Shown here piece after piece: positions 9,129 to 18,925 of a stretch of 64,000 bases of DNA (within the stretch, counting starts at the first letter, position 1; every line of letters starts with the position of its first letter). The stretch covers positions 2,790,001-2,854,000 of the forward strand of contig NZ_JBPXRR010000001.1 in the NCBI RefSeq assembly GCF_051842935.1, read 5' to 3'. Source of the DNA: Pseudalkalibacillus sp051842935 (lineage in GTDB: Bacteria > Bacillota > Bacilli > Bacillales > Fictibacillaceae). Position numbers and translations under genes: made by a program. The notes below the pieces were generated by a model. The model ran no database searches. It worked only from the letters and a program-made list of their open reading frames with translations, and was not told where the DNA came from.

Positions 9129-10499
9129 TTACTGTCCCTTCATTCGGTATCTTTTTCTAGTTATTACCCAATAAAAAGTTAATCCCCAAAAAGCCAAAAA
9201 TGTAGTTGGATAAGTAAGTACTTGATTGTTAGCTGAGATATAAGCAAACATTATTGAATATAACGACATGAGAACAATCGCAATGGGATTAGAATAGAGC
9301 AGAACATCCTTCCAAATAGTTGCATAAACATACCCAATAAAAAACATAACAAATATAACGCCAAATAATGAAACATCATTTGCTATCCACAAATAAAAAG
9401 TATGCCATTGAACAAATGGGTCCCATCCATAAACTGTTAGTTTTTCTTGAAAGGTATGTTCAAAAAAATTCTCTTTAAAAATACCTTGAAAATTATCAAT
9501 TAAAAACATTGAGTTTCCTATTCCAAACATTGGTGTAAAAGGAATATTTGTAGCCAATGAAAGCGCATAGTATCCCTGGGTCAGATATGATGACAATAAA
9601 ATTAATGCGGTCTTTAGATAGTCCGGAGTAATTATCATGAGTAAACTATCTGGGTTTATTCCGGTATTATTAATATATCGACTATATATAACTTTGCTTC
9701 CTCCAAGCCTATCACTAATGGCATTAACAAAAAAATAAAGGGGGAAAATAATTAGTGCTAATGTTTTAAATTTGGTGAAATTCCTTTTAATCTTAACTCT
9801 ACTGTGTAACCTACTAATAATGTTTTTAATTAACAAAACAGTTACAATTATGATTGCAATATCAAAAATACCCTTATTTGTTCCAATAGCTATCCATCGT
9901 GAAACTTCCAATAATATAGAAAAGAATACCACTGTTTTTTGCATTATTTTTAGATCTTTAAAATAAAAGATCGATAACGGGACTACTGGATAAATTAAAG
10001 GGGAAATTAAAACATTTATATATGAAAGTACAGACCCACCATATAAGTTCCCTGAATTATATGTGAATTTTTCGTGATATTGTAATGCTGGATTTTTCAA
10101 ACCATTTAAAACCTCATTAAAGTAAGCCACTGGATTAAGATATTGAAGACCAGTTACTCTTATACAGTTAAGTATTGTAAAAATCAAATAAATGTATATA
10201 GCGATCTTTAAATAGTTTAATATTAGTGATTTAAATTTAAGCTGTGTTTGTTGTGAAAATATATAATTTGGATTACTTTTTCTTTTTTTATTAGCACTTA
10301 AAAAATAACCCAAAATAAAGGCCAAATTATATCCAAACAAAAGCATATAAAAACTTATAGGATTTTCCGTTTGCCATTCCCATGGTCCAAATACGTAAAG
10401 AATTATAGTGAAAATTATGTATGATTCAACAAGGATGAGTGGTCTATATAAATATCTTCTAAAATTCTTATTTAATGTTTTTTGGCTATCGTTTTTCAT
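9129..10499 (-). CDS. Wzy-like O-antigen/capsule polymerase
   Basis: A 456-aa polytopic membrane protein with about ten hydrophobic segments and a larger extracytoplasmic loop (around residues 290-370), the layout of Wzy polymerases. It carries the AAGGAT ribosome site 8 nt before ATG. It sits immediately upstream of the flippase in a Wzx/Wzy-dependent cluster that also has the Wzz-like chain-length protein, so polymerisation outside the membrane is the likely role. No sequence motif is diagnostic; an EpsG or WaaL-like ligase is the main alternative. Confidence 0.72.
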   Translation of the reverse strand: MKNDSQKTLNKNFRRYLYRPLILVESYIIFTIILYVFGPWEWQTENPISFYMLLFGYNLAFILGYFLSANKKRKSNPNYIFSQQTQLKFKSLILNYLKIAIYIYLIFTILNCIRVTGLQYLNPVAYFNEVLNGLKNPALQYHEKFTYNSGNLYGGSVLSYINVLISPLIYPVVPLSIFYFKDLKIMQKTVVFFSILLEVSRWIAIGTNKGIFDIAIIIVTVLLIKNIISRLHSRVKIKRNFTKFKTLALIIFPLYFFVNAISDRLGGSKVIYSRYINNTGINPDSLLMIITPDYLKTALILLSSYLTQGYYALSLATNIPFTPMFGIGNSMFLIDNFQGIFKENFFEHTFQEKLTVYGWDPFVQWHTFYLWIANDVSLFGVIFVMFFIGYVYATIWKDVLLYSNPIAIVLMSLYSIMFAYISANNQVLTYPTTFLAFWGLTFYWVITRKRYRMKGQ

Positions 10500-10551
10500 T
10501 ATTTAACATCCTTCTATGTGCGAAAACCTTTTATGAATTTTAATGAATAAT

Positions 10552-11781
10552 TTATAAATCATTACTTTTTTTCAAGAAATCATAAATTTTCTTAGTTTGT
10601 ATTTCGTGGTTTTTTTTCTCTAAAACAAACTTTTTTGCTTTATTCCCAAAATTTTTGAGTGTTTCAGTTGGAAGCGATAAAATATTTTCTAAATCCCTTG
10701 TCATATCCTCAATATCTTCATTACGAAATGTAAAAACAAATTTATAATATTCTTTAGGGATTCCAGATAATTTTGTTGTAATCAATGGAGTACCAGATGC
10801 CATATATTCAAGTGTTTTTGACGGGAAGGAATATTTGGTAAACTTTTCACTAGCGGGACGAGGATTAACTAATATTGTTGCTATATGTTCTTTTTCGATA
10901 ATTTCCGACCGTGGTTGGGAACCTTTATATCTTATATTCGGATTTTTTTTAATAAAGTAATCCAATTCATTTTCAAAATCCCCTTTACCGTATATCCAAA
11001 GTTCCGCATTAAATGATGGATCTATTGAATCAAATGACTCCACTAGATTTTTAATACCAAACTTAGCATGTAAAGTACCCGCATACATCATTACCTTAGA
11101 TGGATATTTTTTTATACCCTTATTAGAAAAAACTTCAAAATCTTTTTTTCTAATCATTCCCTCTATCACAATATAAGGTTTACGTTTTTTGTTAACTAAA
11201 TCATTCATCGCTTCAGTTAGTAGTATATATCCATCAAATCTGTGTTCTATATATTTATCTAGTACTCCAAGCGCTTTATTAATAATTCTTTTCGCAGAAT
11301 TAGTTATTCGTGTATATGAAGCTGCAAATTTAGGAACATCAGGAACTACTGCAAATATTTTTGTTTTAGTAATTTTTGAAATTACCATAGCTGGAAAAGA
11401 AATATATGAAGTTAAATTACCTAATAATATAACTCTATCTTCTTTACGAGTCATTACACAAAACTTTAAAGTGAAAAAGAAAATATACATCATAATTATT
11501 ATTGTTTTAATAAAAGGTAAATTAATTAAAGAGATATAATTTATTAATAAATTTTTGTTTATTTTTTCTTTCTTTCTTCTATAATACAAACAACTAGATG
11601 TTGGAAATGAAGCAACTGGAGGCAAAGAAACCGCAGTAACACTTGCATTGTTTGACAGTCCAGATATTAGTGTCATATCAAAATATTGTTGTGGTCTAAC
11701 CTGATCAAAATTATAATATTTTTTGTTACTCTCCAATATAGCATTTTTAGTACATGCAACACCTATAAATAATATATTCAT
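10552..11781 (-). CDS. glycosyltransferase (GT4-like)
   Basis: A cytoplasmic or membrane-associated GT-B enzyme of 409 aa. The C-terminal half holds the GT4-type pattern: MMYAGTLHAKFGI, then WIYGKGDFENEL, and YSFPSKTLEYMASGTPLITT with the E of the EX7E-like nucleotide-sugar site. The ATG at 11781 was chosen over a longer frame because AGGAG lies 7 nt upstream and the protein then begins with MNILFIGVACTKN, a normal start for the family. A hydrophobic patch near residues 100-120 could touch the membrane. Donor and acceptor are unknown; it is one of three glycosyltransferases besides the initiating enzyme. Confidence 0.82.
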   Translation of the reverse strand: MNILFIGVACTKNAILESNKKYYNFDQVRPQQYFDMTLISGLSNNASVTAVSLPPVASFPTSSCLYYRRKKEKINKNLLINYISLINLPFIKTIIIMMYIFFFTLKFCVMTRKEDRVILLGNLTSYISFPAMVISKITKTKIFAVVPDVPKFAASYTRITNSAKRIINKALGVLDKYIEHRFDGYILLTEAMNDLVNKKRKPYIVIEGMIRKKDFEVFSNKGIKKYPSKVMMYAGTLHAKFGIKNLVESFDSIDPSFNAELWIYGKGDFENELDYFIKKNPNIRYKGSQPRSEIIEKEHIATILVNPRPASEKFTKYSFPSKTLEYMASGTPLITTKLSGIPKEYYKFVFTFRNEDIEDMTRDLENILSLPTETLKNFGNKAKKFVLEKKNHEIQTKKIYDFLKKSNDL

Positions 11782-11815
11782 TAATACACTCCTATTTGGA
11801 TTCAGATTTATTAAA

Positions 11816-12814
11816 TTAGGTGGTGATTTTTCTATTGTTAAGTCTTTTTTCACCTTTATAACTTGCAATTTTATAGTATATATAAGGAGTGATGCAGTAT
11901 AATAAGGCACTTAATGAAACATATTTTTTAGGATAAAAGACAAGCTGTTTCATATAGTAAAATGGTTTGTATTTTCCTCTCTTTATCTTAAATAGATAAT
12001 AGTTATTACTGGCTACAGCAAGTTGCCACATAGTAGCCCAGACCCACCTTGCTGCTCCAAACCTTTTAAACTCTTCTGAAAAATCTGGACGATACTTTTC
12101 AAAGTAAGATTCTAAATTTTTTATTAACTTAAAACCATCTAATCTTTTATCATCGATAAGACTCATAGCGGAATCATTTCTAATTCGATAAAAGTATAAT
12201 TCACTATTTATATAGGTAAGTGTTTTTGAATTAGCAATTATTTTCCATACCATTTCCATGTCTTCACTATACCTATACCCTTCAGAAAATCTTAAGTGAT
12301 TATTTTCTATAATTGTTTTTTTTACCATTAAAGAACAAATACTAATTTTTATATCAAAATACAAAAATTTAAGTAATCCTTCATATGAGGTTAAAGTATT
12401 GTTTGTATGAGTATTTTTATTAAAACTATAAAAATCTAGTCCCCAGTCTTGAGGAACAGATTTAAAACCACATATAACTAAATCAGCATGATTTAGTTTA
12501 ATTTGTTTTATCATTTCGGATAAATATTCGGGAGCCACAATATCATCAGCATCTACAAAGCAAATATAATCTCCACTTGCATTATCCAGTCCCACATTTC
12601 TTGCAACACTTACCCCAGCGTTATTTTGTTTTAAAAGTTTAATTTTTAAACTGCTGTCTAACTGGAACTTTTCAACAATTGTAGAAGAATTATCTATTGA
12701 GCCATCATCTACAATGATTAATTCGAAATCAGAATAACATTGTTTTTCAAATGAGTGTAAGCATTTTAAAATATAATTTTCAACATTATATAATGGGATA
12801 ATTACGCTTATCAC
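11816..12814 (-). CDS. family 2 glycosyltransferase
   Basis: A GT-A fold inverting transferase. Right after the start come ISVIIPLYNVENY and IIVDDGSIDNSS, and the metal-binding DxD is in YICFVDADDIV. I prefer the GTG at 12814 (332 aa): it overlaps the capG stop as GTGA and has GGAGGAAGG as ribosome site; an ATG at 12829 adds five residues. It lies directly behind the UDP-FucNAc genes, so transfer of one residue of the repeat unit is likely. The sugar specificity cannot be told. Confidence 0.87.
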   Translation of the reverse strand: MISVIIPLYNVENYILKCLHSFEKQCYSDFELIIVDDGSIDNSSTIVEKFQLDSSLKIKLLKQNNAGVSVARNVGLDNASGDYICFVDADDIVAPEYLSEMIKQIKLNHADLVICGFKSVPQDWGLDFYSFNKNTHTNNTLTSYEGLLKFLYFDIKISICSLMVKKTIIENNHLRFSEGYRYSEDMEMVWKIIANSKTLTYINSELYFYRIRNDSAMSLIDDKRLDGFKLIKNLESYFEKYRPDFSEEFKRFGAARWVWATMWQLAVASNNYYLFKIKRGKYKPFYYMKQLVFYPKKYVSLSALLYCITPYIYYKIASYKGEKRLNNRKITT

Positions 12815-13941
12815 TTTTCCTTCCTCCATACAATCCTATTTACATAATCAGTATAAGACAGGATTATTCTTAGAACCTTATCTGAAACATTAGGCATACT
12901 ATAATCATATACATTCCTTAATGTGTCATTTCTTTGGGTTTCTAATACTTCTAATCCTTGTAAAATTCTTTCTCTTTTCAGCCCAACCATCATGACAGAT
13001 GCCTCTTCCATCGCTTCTGGTCTCTCATGAGCTTGTCTAATATTTAGCGCTTTAAAATTAAGTATAGAGGACTCTTCGCTTATTGTTCCACTGTCACTCA
13101 GTACTGACTTTGCATTCATTTGAAGTTTTACATAATCATTAAAACCTAGTGGCTTTAATGTCTTTACTAATGGATTAAATTCAATCCCTTTATTATTTAT
13201 CATATTTCTAGTCCTAGGATGGGTGCTTACAATAATAGGCATATTGTATTTTTCTGCTATCCCATTTAAACTATCAACCAAGTCTTGAAAATTAATTTCT
13301 GAATTAATATTTTCTTCCCGATGAGCTGATACTACAAAGTACTCACTCTTTTGAAGTTCCAACCTCTCTAGTACATCTGATTCTTCAATATCATTTTTTC
13401 TAGATTTAAGAACTTCAAACATTGGACTACCCGTTTTAATAATACGGTCTGCCGGTAATCCTTCTTTAAGTAAGTACTCCCTTGCAATATCACTATATGT
13501 TAAATTAATATCTGCAATATGATCCACAATTTTTCTGTTTGTTTCTTCTGGAACTCTTTGATCAAAGCATCTGTTCCCTGCTTCCATGTGAAAGATTGGG
13601 ATTTGTTTTCTTTTCGCAGCGATTGCACATAAACAACTATTTGTATCTCCAAGTACTAAAAGTGCATCAGGTTTAACTTCATCTAAGATAGGATCAATTT
13701 TCACAAGAATATTCCCTATAGTTTCAACTGCTGTTCCGTTTGCTGCTTCAAGAAAATAGTCAGGTTTTTTTAAATTAAAATTGTTAAAGAAAACTTCATT
13801 GAGTTCATAATCATAATTTTGACCAGTATGGACAAGTGTATGTTCAATAGCATCTGATTCGTCTAATTTGTTTATTACTGCAGACAGTCTAATAATTTCT
13901 GGTCTTGTTCCTACAACTGTCATCACTTTTAACTTTTTCAT
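12811..13941 (-). CDS. capG: CapG/FnlC-type UDP-N-acetylglucosamine 2-epimerase-like enzyme (UDP-FucNAc synthesis)
   Basis: A non-hydrolysing 2-epimerase family protein of 376 aa, beginning MKKLKVMTVVGTRPEIIRLS. Other family marks are VLGDTNSCL, HMEAGNRCFDQRVPEETNR and SDSGTISEESS. In Staphylococcus CapE-CapF-CapG, the last step converts UDP-N-acetyl-L-pneumosamine to UDP-N-acetyl-L-fucosamine. The ATG at 13941 follows the capF stop by 1 nt, with GGAGG inside capF. The direct capE-capF-capG order supports this role over simple UDP-ManNAc formation. Confidence 0.9.
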   Translation of the reverse strand: MKKLKVMTVVGTRPEIIRLSAVINKLDESDAIEHTLVHTGQNYDYELNEVFFNNFNLKKPDYFLEAANGTAVETIGNILVKIDPILDEVKPDALLVLGDTNSCLCAIAAKRKQIPIFHMEAGNRCFDQRVPEETNRKIVDHIADINLTYSDIAREYLLKEGLPADRIIKTGSPMFEVLKSRKNDIEESDVLERLELQKSEYFVVSAHREENINSEINFQDLVDSLNGIAEKYNMPIIVSTHPRTRNMINNKGIEFNPLVKTLKPLGFNDYVKLQMNAKSVLSDSGTISEESSILNFKALNIRQAHERPEAMEEASVMMVGLKRERILQGLEVLETQRNDTLRNVYDYSMPNVSDKVLRIILSYTDYVNRIVWRKEK

Positions 13942-13942
13942 T

Positions 13943-15052
13943 TTAAACCTCCAGGTAGTAAGTATCTGGTTTTTCTGAATCAAAAAGCTCATTTGCCCAC
14001 ATTATAGTTACCATATCTGTATCACCAAGGTTTTCAATATTGTGAGTATAGCCTGTTGGGATATCTACAACTTCCATTTTTTCTCCACTAACAAAATACT
14101 CAATGACCTCATTGGAATCTATTTTTCTAAAACGAATAACTCCCTTACCACTCACAACAAGGAATTTTTCATTTTTGGTATGATGCCAATGGTTCCCTTT
14201 TGTAATACCAGGTTTTGAAATATTAACAGATACTTGTCCTCGATCTGGAGTTTTAATAAACTCTGTAAAAGAACCTCTTTGATCAATATTCATTTTCAGG
14301 TCATAACTGAATTGATTTTTTGGCAAATAACTTAAATATGTACTATATAATTTCTTGGTGAATGGATTAGACATATCCAAAATTAAGCGCTCATCGCGAC
14401 TACTTTTGAAAGAATAAATTAAATCTGCAATTTCACCAAGAGTAACTCTATAAACGGTGGGGACTTCACAAAACTCCCCAACTGAATTCATATTACTGTT
14501 TAATGCATTGATTAGTTCCTCTATTACATCATCAATATAAACCAAATTCATTGTAACACTAGGGTCGTTTACAGTAATAGGTAGATCATTTGCGATATTA
14601 TAGCAAAATGTTGCAATTACGCTATTATAGTTCGGTTTACACCACTTACCGAAAACGTTTGGAAAGCGGTAAACTAGAGCTTTGGCACCAGTTTCCCGTT
14701 CATATTCAAATAATATAGCCTCCCCAGCTTTTTTACTCTTACCATATGGGTTATTAAATTCGGCTTGTATAGAGGATGAAATCATTACCGGACATTTGTT
14801 ATCGTACTCTTTAAGTGTTGCAAGAAGGGTAGAGGTAAAACCAAAATTACCTTTCATGAATTCTGTTTCATCTTTTGGACGATTTACACCAGCAAGATGA
14901 AATACAAAATCTGCTTCTTTACAATACTCATTCAGGAGGGATTGTTCAGTTTCCTTAGTGTATTCAAAGATATCTGTATAATTTCTGTTACGAAGTTCTG
15001 CAATTAAATTTTTGCCTATAAATCCATTAGCACCAGTAACTAATATTTTCAT
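13943..15052 (-). CDS. capF: CapF/FnlB-type bifunctional reductase-epimerase (UDP-FucNAc synthesis)
   Basis: The N-terminal SDR domain (TGANGFIGKN at residues 7-16, YGKSKKAGE as the catalytic YxxxK) reduces the 4-keto sugar, and the C-terminal cupin domain (from about 245, with GNHWHHTKNEKFLVVSGKG) performs a C3 epimerisation. This two-domain order and 369-aa length match CapF. Its ATG overlaps the capE stop by 4 nt (ATGA), and its own stop is 1 nt before capG, so the three enzymes are translationally coupled. Confidence 0.93.
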   Translation of the reverse strand: MKILVTGANGFIGKNLIAELRNRNYTDIFEYTKETEQSLLNEYCKEADFVFHLAGVNRPKDETEFMKGNFGFTSTLLATLKEYDNKCPVMISSSIQAEFNNPYGKSKKAGEAILFEYERETGAKALVYRFPNVFGKWCKPNYNSVIATFCYNIANDLPITVNDPSVTMNLVYIDDVIEELINALNSNMNSVGEFCEVPTVYRVTLGEIADLIYSFKSSRDERLILDMSNPFTKKLYSTYLSYLPKNQFSYDLKMNIDQRGSFTEFIKTPDRGQVSVNISKPGITKGNHWHHTKNEKFLVVSGKGVIRFRKIDSNEVIEYFVSGEKMEVVDIPTGYTHNIENLGDTDMVTIMWANELFDSEKPDTYYLEV

Positions 15053-16080
15053 ACAAATACTTTCCTTTTCATATTTTTTAACTCTTCCTGAACATAATTA
15101 AGTGTTAATAATCGATCTTTAATTTGTTCAATATTCAATCTTTCTGTATTATGAGAGTTGTATTCTTCTTCAGATGATAAATTTTTATCACCTTCTACAA
15201 AATACTTATCATAGTTCAAGTCTCTCTTGTCTGCAGGAACTCGATAAAATCCGCCTAAATCTTCAGCAACTACATGCTCTTCACGTGTAAGAAGTGTTTC
15301 ATAAAGTTTCTCCCCATGCCGAGTACCAATCACTTTTATTTCATTATCCACTTCGAATAGTTCTTTTATCGCTTGTGCGAGATCACCAATAGTAGATGCA
15401 GGTGCTTTTTGAACCATAATGTCACCAGCTTCAGCTTTTTTAAAGGCAAATACTACAAGTTCTACTGCTTCTTCAAGACTCATTAAAAATCTAGTCATGT
15501 TTGGGTCTGTAACAGTTAATGGTTGCCCATTTTTGATTTGTTCAATAAATAGTGGTATTACAGATCCTCTGGAAGCCATTACATTACCGTACCTCGTCCC
15601 GCAGATTAATGTTCTTTCAGGGTCAACAGTTTTTCCTTTAGCTACAAACACTTTTTCCATCATAGCTTTTGAAATTCCCATGGCATTAATAGGATATGCA
15701 GCCTTATCTGTTGATAAGCAAATCACTTTTTTTACTCCGCTTTCAATTGCCCCAGTGAGAATATTATCTGTACCAATCACATTAGTTTTAACTGCTTCTA
15801 AAGGAAAAAATTCACACGAAGGTACTTGTTTAAGTGCTGCTGCATGAAATATATAATCCACACCATGCATTGCATTTTTTACACTCCCTAAATCTCTTAT
15901 ATCCCCTATATAAAACTTTAGTTTGTCATTCTTATAAAGCTTGCGCATGTCCTCTTGTTTTTTCTCATCTCTTGAAAAAATTCGAATTTCTTTAATATCT
16001 GTATTAAGAAATCTTCTCATAACTGCATTTCCAAATGAACCTGTACCACCAGTAATCAATAAAGTTTTACCATTAAACAT
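15049..16080 (-). CDS. capE: CapE/FnlA-type UDP-GlcNAc 4,6-dehydratase / 5-epimerase
   Basis: Opens the UDP-N-acetyl-L-fucosamine pathway from UDP-GlcNAc. It is a 343-aa short SDR dehydratase with TGGTGSFGN at residues 10-18, HAAALKQVPSCEF, the catalytic LSTDKAAYPINAMGISK region and the HGEKLYE segment near the C-terminus. This length and the capF-capG neighbours separate it from the long membrane-bound dehydratase at 20210-22030. The ATG follows GGTGATAATTT. Confidence 0.93.
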   Translation of the reverse strand: MFNGKTLLITGGTGSFGNAVMRRFLNTDIKEIRIFSRDEKKQEDMRKLYKNDKLKFYIGDIRDLGSVKNAMHGVDYIFHAAALKQVPSCEFFPLEAVKTNVIGTDNILTGAIESGVKKVICLSTDKAAYPINAMGISKAMMEKVFVAKGKTVDPERTLICGTRYGNVMASRGSVIPLFIEQIKNGQPLTVTDPNMTRFLMSLEEAVELVVFAFKKAEAGDIMVQKAPASTIGDLAQAIKELFEVDNEIKVIGTRHGEKLYETLLTREEHVVAEDLGGFYRVPADKRDLNYDKYFVEGDKNLSSEEEYNSHNTERLNIEQIKDRLLTLNYVQEELKNMKRKVFV

Positions 16081-16092
16081 AAATTATCACCA

Positions 16093-16950
16093 TTACCTAT
16101 CAAAAGTTTTTTTTAGTATTTCATATTTATTACCGACTATCGAATTTACTATTTCTAGCTCTTTTTCAGACAAAACTTTGTATCCTTTTCCTATGCTTCT
16201 TGTGGATACTTTACAAATACTTTCTGAAATATCCGCTTCATCAATTTCATAGTTTAAGAATGTCAATATTCTTTTTAATTCTTCTTTTGGAGTTATAACG
16301 AAATCGTTATAGTCAATTGAGAGATATTTTGATTTATCCATTTTTAGAAAACTACTCTCAGATGCTTCGATGGATTTTCTCCACTGAACTGCAGAAATTT
16401 CTAGTGCAGATAAGTTGATAGCATCTTCTTCAAATCCTTTATATTTCGGTCCCCAATAACTCAATCTTTTTTCATTATTAAAATATTTTTTTATTCTATT
16501 TGTTAGATAACTACCTGCATAATAAGGTATGTCTTTTGTTGGTACGAATCTAGCTTTGTCCATAATGTATTTGATATCCAATTTTGCTTTCCATCTAATT
16601 TCAGCACTAGATACAACATCTATTGGATCTCTAAAAATAAAAAGATATTTTGCATCATCTACTAGTTCGTTAACATAATCGACCCTTAAAGAGTTAGCAC
16701 AAGTTTTTTCAATTACATTTTTTACATGATATTTGTTTCTAACCCAATCAAACTTATTTTTAATAAACTCTTTTTTCTCTTTGGTAACTTGTGAGGGGGC
16801 AAACTGGTCGTCAATCTCATTTCTTAATCCGTATCGCCAAATATAATTAATTTCATCACACGGCCATGTAGCAAAATCATCGAATTTAACTAAGGTATCT
16901 CTTAGCATGTTTGTTCCTGATCTTGCAGCTCCAATAATTATAACATTCAT
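16093..16950 (-). CDS. PAPS-dependent sulfotransferase, polysaccharide-modifying (second of two)
   Basis: A 285-aa protein with GAARSGTNMLRDTL at residues 7-20 (5'-phosphosulfate loop) and FRDPIDVVSSAEIRW at about 106-120, the classical RDPxxxxxS 3'-phosphate site. It is unlike the sulfotransferase at 6716-7636 except in these motifs, so the two probably modify different sugars or positions. Its ATG abuts the stop of the upstream glycosyltransferase. Placement between a glycosyltransferase and capE means sulfation probably happens on the cytoplasmic, lipid-linked repeat unit. Confidence 0.87.
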   Translation of the reverse strand: MNVIIIGAARSGTNMLRDTLVKFDDFATWPCDEINYIWRYGLRNEIDDQFAPSQVTKEKKEFIKNKFDWVRNKYHVKNVIEKTCANSLRVDYVNELVDDAKYLFIFRDPIDVVSSAEIRWKAKLDIKYIMDKARFVPTKDIPYYAGSYLTNRIKKYFNNEKRLSYWGPKYKGFEEDAINLSALEISAVQWRKSIEASESSFLKMDKSKYLSIDYNDFVITPKEELKRILTFLNYEIDEADISESICKVSTRSIGKGYKVLSEKELEIVNSIVGNKYEILKKTFDR

Positions 16951-18165
16951 TTACTCACCCATTTTTTCTTGGATACTTTTGTACGCATTATCTGTTGTCA
17001 AATTGTTTATGAAGTATTTTCTTGCATTTTTTGAAAACAATTGTCTTAGTTCTTTAGATTCTTTTATTTTTATTAGGTTTCTGAAATATGAATCTAAATC
17101 GCCTGTCTCACACCACAACCCACAGTTAGCTGTTTCAGTAATTAATTCTTTATAATCTGTATTTTTATCTGTTGCTGCTAGTATTGGTTTGCCAATTCTC
17201 ATTAGATTCAATGTTTTTGATGGTATGTTCGGTATCGTATATCTTCTATTTAAATTAATTAATCCGACATCACTTGCATGAATTAATTGGTCGTATTCCT
17301 GGGTTGGTACAAAATCATAAATTTTAATACAAGATAATTTCTTATTTTTAATCTCATTTAGAATCTTCTTTTTTGCAGTGCCTTTACCAATGACGATGAA
17401 AACTAAATCCTTTATACTGTTGTCTTCAACTTTTTCGGCTAACTGAATTAAAAATTCTAGTTCATTTGCCGGACTAATATTACCACCAAATGTACATACA
17501 AATTTATCGGTCAAATTGTACTTATTTCTAATTTCAATTAAGTCAGATTCTGGTATTTTCTGTTGTTTTGAAGGGGTTAACCAATTTTCTAAAATAAAGA
17601 ACTTATCTTTTGGTACATTATTAAATTTAGAAATAAACTCTATATTTCTAGGGGACATGCATCCCAAATAATCCGATATGTTATAGATTTTCCTTTCAAT
17701 ATTTCTAAATAAATTAAATACTATACCTTTCTTCATTAAACCTATGTCTAAGGCATTTTGAGGGAAGATATCTTTAACTACTAATAGATATTTAGCTGAC
17801 GGATTGTTCTTTTTTATCAATTTGACTGTATAGTAAAGTGTAATTGCGGGTGTTGGATAGACAACTAGATCAAACTTTACGCCTTTAAAATACTTATTTA
17901 TATTGTTATTAAAATATTGTGGTAATAACAATGCTGTAATGCCTTTCATTACTTTGTTAACCCCAAAATAATTACCTGCTTTAATCCACAATATATGATG
18001 GTTATCTTCACTTTGTAGGAAGGTTTCTTTACCATGTTTGTTTTCTAATAGAGCAGCAACATAAACATTGTGACCTTCTTCAGCATACTTTCTACTTAAT
18101 TCTTTATACATATGTTCTCTTTCTTGTTCAAAAGGATAGTTCAGCATTAGAAATAAAACATTCAT
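16951..18165 (-). CDS. family 4 glycosyltransferase, WbuB-like
   Basis: A 404-aa GT-B enzyme: N-terminal MNVLFLMLNYPFEQEREHMY with Rossmann-type start, C-terminal FVCTFGGNISPANELEFLI and IPNIPSKTLNLMRIGKPILA, the GT4 donor-site pattern. WbuB-type enzymes transfer N-acetyl-L-fucosamine to a lipid-linked first sugar, and the operon makes UDP-FucNAc, so it is a candidate FucNAc transferase; this is inference. The ATG at 18165 has GAGG 8 nt upstream. Confidence 0.83.
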   Translation of the reverse strand: MNVLFLMLNYPFEQEREHMYKELSRKYAEEGHNVYVAALLENKHGKETFLQSEDNHHILWIKAGNYFGVNKVMKGITALLLPQYFNNNINKYFKGVKFDLVVYPTPAITLYYTVKLIKKNNPSAKYLLVVKDIFPQNALDIGLMKKGIVFNLFRNIERKIYNISDYLGCMSPRNIEFISKFNNVPKDKFFILENWLTPSKQQKIPESDLIEIRNKYNLTDKFVCTFGGNISPANELEFLIQLAEKVEDNSIKDLVFIVIGKGTAKKKILNEIKNKKLSCIKIYDFVPTQEYDQLIHASDVGLINLNRRYTIPNIPSKTLNLMRIGKPILAATDKNTDYKELITETANCGLWCETGDLDSYFRNLIKIKESKELRQLFSKNARKYFINNLTTDNAYKSIQEKMGE

Positions 18166-18220
18166 AAAAAAACCTCATTTATTATTATTTTCCACTTAAG
18201 TGATAGTTCACAAGAAAGCG

Positions 18221-18925
18221 TTAAGGTTTCGTATTCAATAACCCCTTACTCTTTTCCATAGTAGCCTGGTACTCATATTTGCTAATTTTCTTCTCTCTTA
18301 ATAAATAATCACCAAAATCTTCAGCAGTATCCAATCCATCTGCACTTATACCGTCACTCTTAAATACTTTCACTAATGTCATTAAAATGATTTTGCAATC
18401 TTTTAGAAATGAAATATTGTGAATATATTCAAGATCTAGTGATAGTTTCTCTTCCCAAGTTATACCGTTTCGGCCATTAACTTGAGCCCATCCAGTAAGA
18501 CCAGGTAAAACACTATGTCTCCTTCTTTGTTCTTGACTCATGAATACCATATCTCGTACTAGTTGAGGTCTGGGTCCCACAATAGACATATCACCTTTAA
18601 ATATATTAATTAGTTCTGGGAGTTCATCTAAGGAAGTAGCTCTCAGTAGTTTACCGAATTTCGTTAACCTTACACTATCTGGTAATAGTTGACCTTTTTC
18701 ATCTCTTGCATCTGTCATCGTTCTAAACTTATACATTAAAAAGATCTTTTCATTAAGTCCCGGTCTTTTTTGTTTAAATAAAACTGGGCTTCCCAAGTTA
18801 ATTCTCACAAAAAAGGAAACAACCACCAGGACTGGACTAAGAATTATTAAAGCCAATCCTGATAATATTAAGTCCAAGGGCCGTTTAATAAATTTTTGAT
18901 ATGGACCAACATTTGAAACATTCAT
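18221..18925 (-). CDS. initiating undecaprenyl-phosphate sugar-1-phosphate transferase (PglC/EpsL-type)
   Basis: Starts repeat-unit synthesis by moving a sugar phosphate from a UDP sugar to undecaprenyl phosphate. The 234-aa protein has one N-terminal membrane segment, then YKFRTMTDARDEKG, ATSLDELPELINIFKGDMS and GPRPQLV, the conserved small PHPT core. The ATG at 18925 overlaps the aminotransferase stop by 1 nt; a GTG at 18937 would add four residues. The order with the aminotransferase and dehydratase upstream indicates a 4-amino-4,6-dideoxy-HexNAc as first sugar. Confidence 0.9.
   Translation of the reverse strand: MNVSNVGPYQKFIKRPLDLILSGLALIILSPVLVVVSFFVRINLGSPVLFKQKRPGLNEKIFLMYKFRTMTDARDEKGQLLPDSVRLTKFGKLLRATSLDELPELINIFKGDMSIVGPRPQLVRDMVFMSQEQRRRHSVLPGLTGWAQVNGRNGITWEEKLSLDLEYIHNISFLKDCKIILMTLVKVFKSDGISADGLDTAEDFGDYLLREKKISKYEYQATMEKSKGLLNTKP

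Noticed and set aside
15419..15847. 142-aa plus-strand frame opposite capE
   Set aside because: Mirror frame of a well-conserved dehydratase gene with no recognisable product or ribosome site.
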